Shown in pieces: positions 60,913 to 64,000 of a stretch of DNA of 64,000 nt. How positions within the stretch are numbered: position 1 is the stretch's first letter; each line of letters opens with the position of its first letter. Made by a program: the position numbers and the translations under genes. The DNA lies in NCBI GenBank assembly GCA_944989445.1, contig CALYLW010000015.1, forward strand, positions 2,814,681 to 2,878,680. Direction: 5' to 3'. The notes under the pieces are model-generated. The model saw only the letters and a program-made list of their open reading frames with translations. It ran no database searches and was not told the origin of the DNA. The DNA is from Ampullaceana balthica. Its lineage: Eukaryota > Mollusca > Gastropoda > Lymnaeidae.

Positions 60913-61480
60913 ACTTCTGATAATATGGCACTAGGATACTGAAATTAGGAAAAGAAGGTATAATTTTCATTTAGCACATATTTACTAGCCTTTATTTGTC
61001 AGTAGGAGCATTCCAAACAAAGAAAAAAAAAGTCTGCAAGAATAAAGATAGATCTGCTTTAAAAATATCCTAAACAGCTGAATGAATTTGTTCTGGTTAA
61101 AATTTGGCATTGGCTGAAATACAATAACACATTTGCTGTAGTATTGTACTCATAGGCAATGTTTTTAAGGCTTCAGAAGATGAGATGCTTCCTTTCAAGT
61201 ATGTGGGAATCTTGACTTGTGAGGCCTCGAGGGAAAGATGTCAGGAGAATCTATGTCATGGCTTTTTGTTCTAACGTTTCAAGATGAATTGCAACAACAT
61301 TTTTACCGATTTCACCATTTATTTTCAAATATGTAGAAGCCAGTATAAGTTTTCAAAGTAACATTCCAACCAATAAAAATATTGATTATAAATTGAGAAT
61401 TTAAATTGCTTGTATACATCAAAGAAGAATTTGAATATCAAGGACAAATAACTGCACACACAAAAATAACATAATTGCAT
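60913..61480. other. AT-rich sequence, nothing recognised
   Basis: No coding or repeat structure was recognised between the small tandem repeat and the LINE fragment. Confidence 0.5.
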
Positions 61481-61484
61481 GAAT

Positions 61485-62165
61485 AGAATTTTGAACTTGA
61501 ACTTGAACTATCCCTTAACCCGTTGTTGGGTCGTTGGGGCACCATCGTGAACTGCTCACTAACACACGCCATTTGTCCCGGTCCTGTGCTACCCTTTGAG
61601 AGTCGCTGAATGACAGGCCGGTCCACTCTTTGATATCGTCCTCCAATCTTTTCGTTTGTCTGCCTCTTTTCCTTCCTCCCTGGACTGTGCCTTGCAATAT
61701 AGTTTTTGCGAGACCTCCATTTCTTGTCACGTGTCCGTACCATCGTAATTTCCTCTTTTTAATTGATGTGAGTAGGTCCTCGTAGGGGCCAATGACAGTA
61801 CTTATTGTGTTGCGGACCGCTTCGTTTGTGATGTGCGCTGTGTAGGGGATGTTCAATATATTTCTGAAACATCTCATCTCCAGCGCATTGATTCTTCTTT
61901 GGAGGTCTGCAGTGAGCGCCCAAGCCTCACAACCATACAAAAAGACCGACATCGCCAGAGAGCGCATTAGCCGTATCTTTGTTCTCAGGGAGAGCTTCTT
62001 ACTTTGCCAGATGTGCTTTAGTTTACTCAATGCTGCCATTGTCTAGGCCACTCTGGCAAGAATTTCTGACATTGAGCCTTCGTAGGATATTATGGCCCCT
62101 AGATATTTGAAGGTGGAGACTTCTTCGAGTTTTTGCCCGTTTATCCGAATCTCACTTGTAAATAA
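61485..62165 (-). mobile_element. 5'-truncated RTE-like LINE with (TTCAAG)n tail
   Basis: It encodes the C-terminal third of a LINE reverse transcriptase. The 3' end has three TTCAAG units, a microsatellite tail usual for this kind of LINE. Confidence 0.82.
61515..62161 (-). pseudogene. RTE-like reverse transcriptase C-terminal fragment with a stop
   Basis: On the minus strand: EEVSTFKYLGAIIS (YLG block), SEILARVA then an in-frame TAG at about 62043, then SKLKHIWQSKKLSLRTKIRL, MSVFLYGCEAWAL, KRKLRWYGHVTRNGG and RLEDDIKEWTGLS to the stop near 61515. Catalytic motifs are missing because of truncation. FLYGCEAW and LRWYGHVTR are usual in this LINE group. Confidence 0.88.
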
Positions 62166-62590
62166 TACTAAATAGCAGACACACATCCATCTCTTTAGAT
62201 AAAAGCCTGGAATATAACTATCTCAAGTACATAACAAAGAAAAAATGACTTCTCTTAAAAAAACAAAGATAGTCTGCACTAGGCGACACTTATTCTTATT
62301 AACACTGTAGTAGTTTGAAAAATAGAAACGGGCTTAGGGTCTTATTTCTCTAATGACTTCATCGTAAAGTCAAATACGACGTAGAGCAGCACTGAATATT
62401 GGGGAAATGTATATTATATTATCAAAGTAAATATTATATGCATGTATGGTGAATATATGCTTTGCAAAAGTAAATAGCCATGCTATCCATCAGTCAAAAT
62501 GTATGTTTAAAAACATATTTAAATAAATGACTTGAGGTTAAGTTTCAACATTAAAAAAATAAAAATTGTTTTTGTAATTAGTTCTCATTT
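62166..62590. other. AT-rich sequence, nothing recognised
   Basis: No exon or element ends seen. Confidence 0.5.
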
Positions 62591-62594
62591 GTAC

Positions 62595-62953
62595 TACACT
62601 CTCAATGATGCATCACAGCTAATAAGTTGACTCTTCACTTAGATATCTAACAAATATTGAACGTGGCAGCTCAGCTAATAAGTTGACTCATCACTTAGAT
62701 ATCTAACAAATATTGAACGTGGCAGCTCAGCTAATAAGTTGACTCATCACTTAGATATCTAACAAATATTGAACGTGGCAGCTCAGCTAATAAGTTGACT
62801 CATCACTTAGATATCTAACAAATATTGAAAGTGGCAGCTCAGCTAATAAGTTGACTCATCACTTAGATATTTAACAAATATTGAACGTGGCAGCTCAGCT
62901 AATAAGTTGACTCATCACTTAGATATCTAACAAATATTGAATGTGGCAGCTCG
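62595..62953. repeat. About 57-bp minisatellite, 6 copies
   Basis: The unit is CAGCTAATAAGTTGACTCAT, then CACTTAGATATCTAACAAAT and ATTGAACGTGGCAGCT; copies differ by single bases. Confidence 0.95.
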
Positions 62954-63451
62954 TTTCGCGGGATTAATGGCCTTTCATGTCATTGAGATTAAATTAAACA
63001 CTTTTTCTTGGAAGTCATTATATGTATCTGTTGCAGCGTAGGTCTTTTTAAAAAAATTAAAACTACGTTCTCATATAATAGTTATGGTCTCAAATTGTCA
63101 CGTCCCATCTCGTTCAGACAGTCAGAACTCTTTCAGTATTTATTTAAACTGAAGTTGTAAAGCCATCTTTGTTTTGGTAGCTCTATTGTGTACTTTGTAC
63201 TGGATATATGCAGTGAAAACTTTTTCAAATTCAATTAAAATTTACCCTTAACAAACCAGCCAACCAGATGAATGAAATCTGTGTTTACCGTTGAGTAATT
63301 GTACATTTCAATAACTAATTGGGAATTTCCAGCAAACATTCAGGATAAGCAAAAATATTCTGCTAAACTCAGTTTAGTTTAAAACAAATTTTTGTGTGCA
63401 GAAGGTTTTTAGTTGAAAACAAATAAAACATTTTTAATGCAATGTTAGTCC

Positions 63452-63527
63452 CTATCTGCGGTGCCTATCTGTTGTGCCTATCTGCGGTGCCTATCTGTTG
63501 TGCCTATCTGCGGTGCCTATCTGTTTT
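63452..63527. repeat. 13-bp tandem repeat TGCCTATCTGCGG/TTG
   Basis: About six alternating units of GGTGCCTATCTG and TGTGCCTATCTG. Confidence 0.9.
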
Positions 63528-63672
63528 GGCCTTAATCCTTTTTTGCACTAAATTAAGCTGAGGACCAAAACCGGTTTATATTTCATAGAACTTTTCTTTT
63601 TAGGTAGAAAACTTATGAATTTAGACGTTTTAAATGATGAGATTCTATTATTGATTCATGTTTTTAAATGTA

Positions 63673-64000
63673 GCTTGACAATTGTGTCGCCATAAAAAAT
63701 CATGTCAATGCCTATAAACAATTGTGTCGCCATTACAAATCATGTCAATTGCCTATAAACAATTGTGTCGCCATTACAAATCATGTCAATGCCTAAACAA
63801 TTGTGTCGCCATTACAAATCATGTCAATGCCTATAAACAATTGTGTCGCCATTACAAATCATGTCAATTGCCTATAAACAATTGTGTCGCCATTACAAAT
63901 CATGTCAATTGCCTATAAACAATTGTGTCGCCATTACAAATCATGTCAATGCCTAAACAATTGTGTCGCCATTACAAATCATGTCAATTGCCTATAAACA
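63673..64000. repeat. 36-40-bp minisatellite running off the window
   Basis: The unit is AACAATTGTGTCGCCATTAC then AAATCATGTCAATTGCCTAT. Length variants are AATGCC/AATTGCC and loss of TAT. At least eight copies. Confidence 0.95.

Noticed and set aside
61438..61743. 101-residue minus ORF overlapping the LINE fragment
   Set aside because: Alternative frame of the RTE-like reverse-transcriptase fragment.

Overview
The window looks like nuclear DNA from an animal, most likely a gastropod mollusc. That placement is inference from the AT-rich sequence, tRNA-derived SINEs, hAT, Helitron and RTE-like elements and very abundant minisatellites. No sequence search could be run. There are no bacterial-style operons, and nearly all long ORFs are translations of tandem repeats.

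One host gene can be reconstructed. On the minus strand, short exons with proper splice sites run from about 60.7 kb down to 2.3 kb, possibly to base 11. Eleven of them (42-81 nt class, mostly 69-75 nt) each encode one leucine-rich repeat (LRR). All the LRR introns are phase 2, and every junction rejoins in frame. The twelfth unit is an LRR C-terminal cap (LRRCT, 4792-4955) with NPWRCDC, followed by two cysteine-rich EGF/GCC2-GCC3-like exons (2635-2757 and 2338-2448) joined by phase-1 introns. The product is a secreted or cell-surface LRR protein. Both ends lie outside the window, so the 5' signal region and any membrane or intracellular part are not visible.

The gene's introns are filled with tandem arrays and transposons. 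The main arrays are an 85-bp array at 4.96-5.8 kb, a 9-mer at 15.2-15.8 kb, a G-rich 34-mer at 18.2-19.1 kb, a 26-mer at 21.2-22.3 kb, a 62-mer at 22.65-25.95 kb, a 24-mer at 26.4-27.0 kb, a 25/26-mer at 30.8-36.5 kb, a 30-mer at 45.3-46.1 kb, a 12-mer at 46.85-47.4 kb and a 14-mer at 53.9-55.6 kb. Several arrays start exactly at an exon edge, so each unit carries a copy of that exon's splice site. This is the most unusual structural signal in the window.

Transposons: a 2.4-kb hAT relic (7575-9978) carrying a 442-bp Mutator-like insertion; a 3.2-kb hAT relic (47413-50634) carrying three smaller elements; a third hAT-like element (28131-29767) with a pogo-like foldback inside; a five-unit Helitron-like head-to-tail array (37061-41530); a TA-flanked 1.85-kb element (58452-60305) containing a small hAT MITE; three 5'-truncated LINE copies (20731-21221, 52191-53771 and about 61485-62165); and three tRNA-derived SINE families. 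One SINE family shares its 3' tail with the LINE at 52-53.8 kb, which suggests it is mobilised by that LINE. Many insertions have recognisable target-site duplications.
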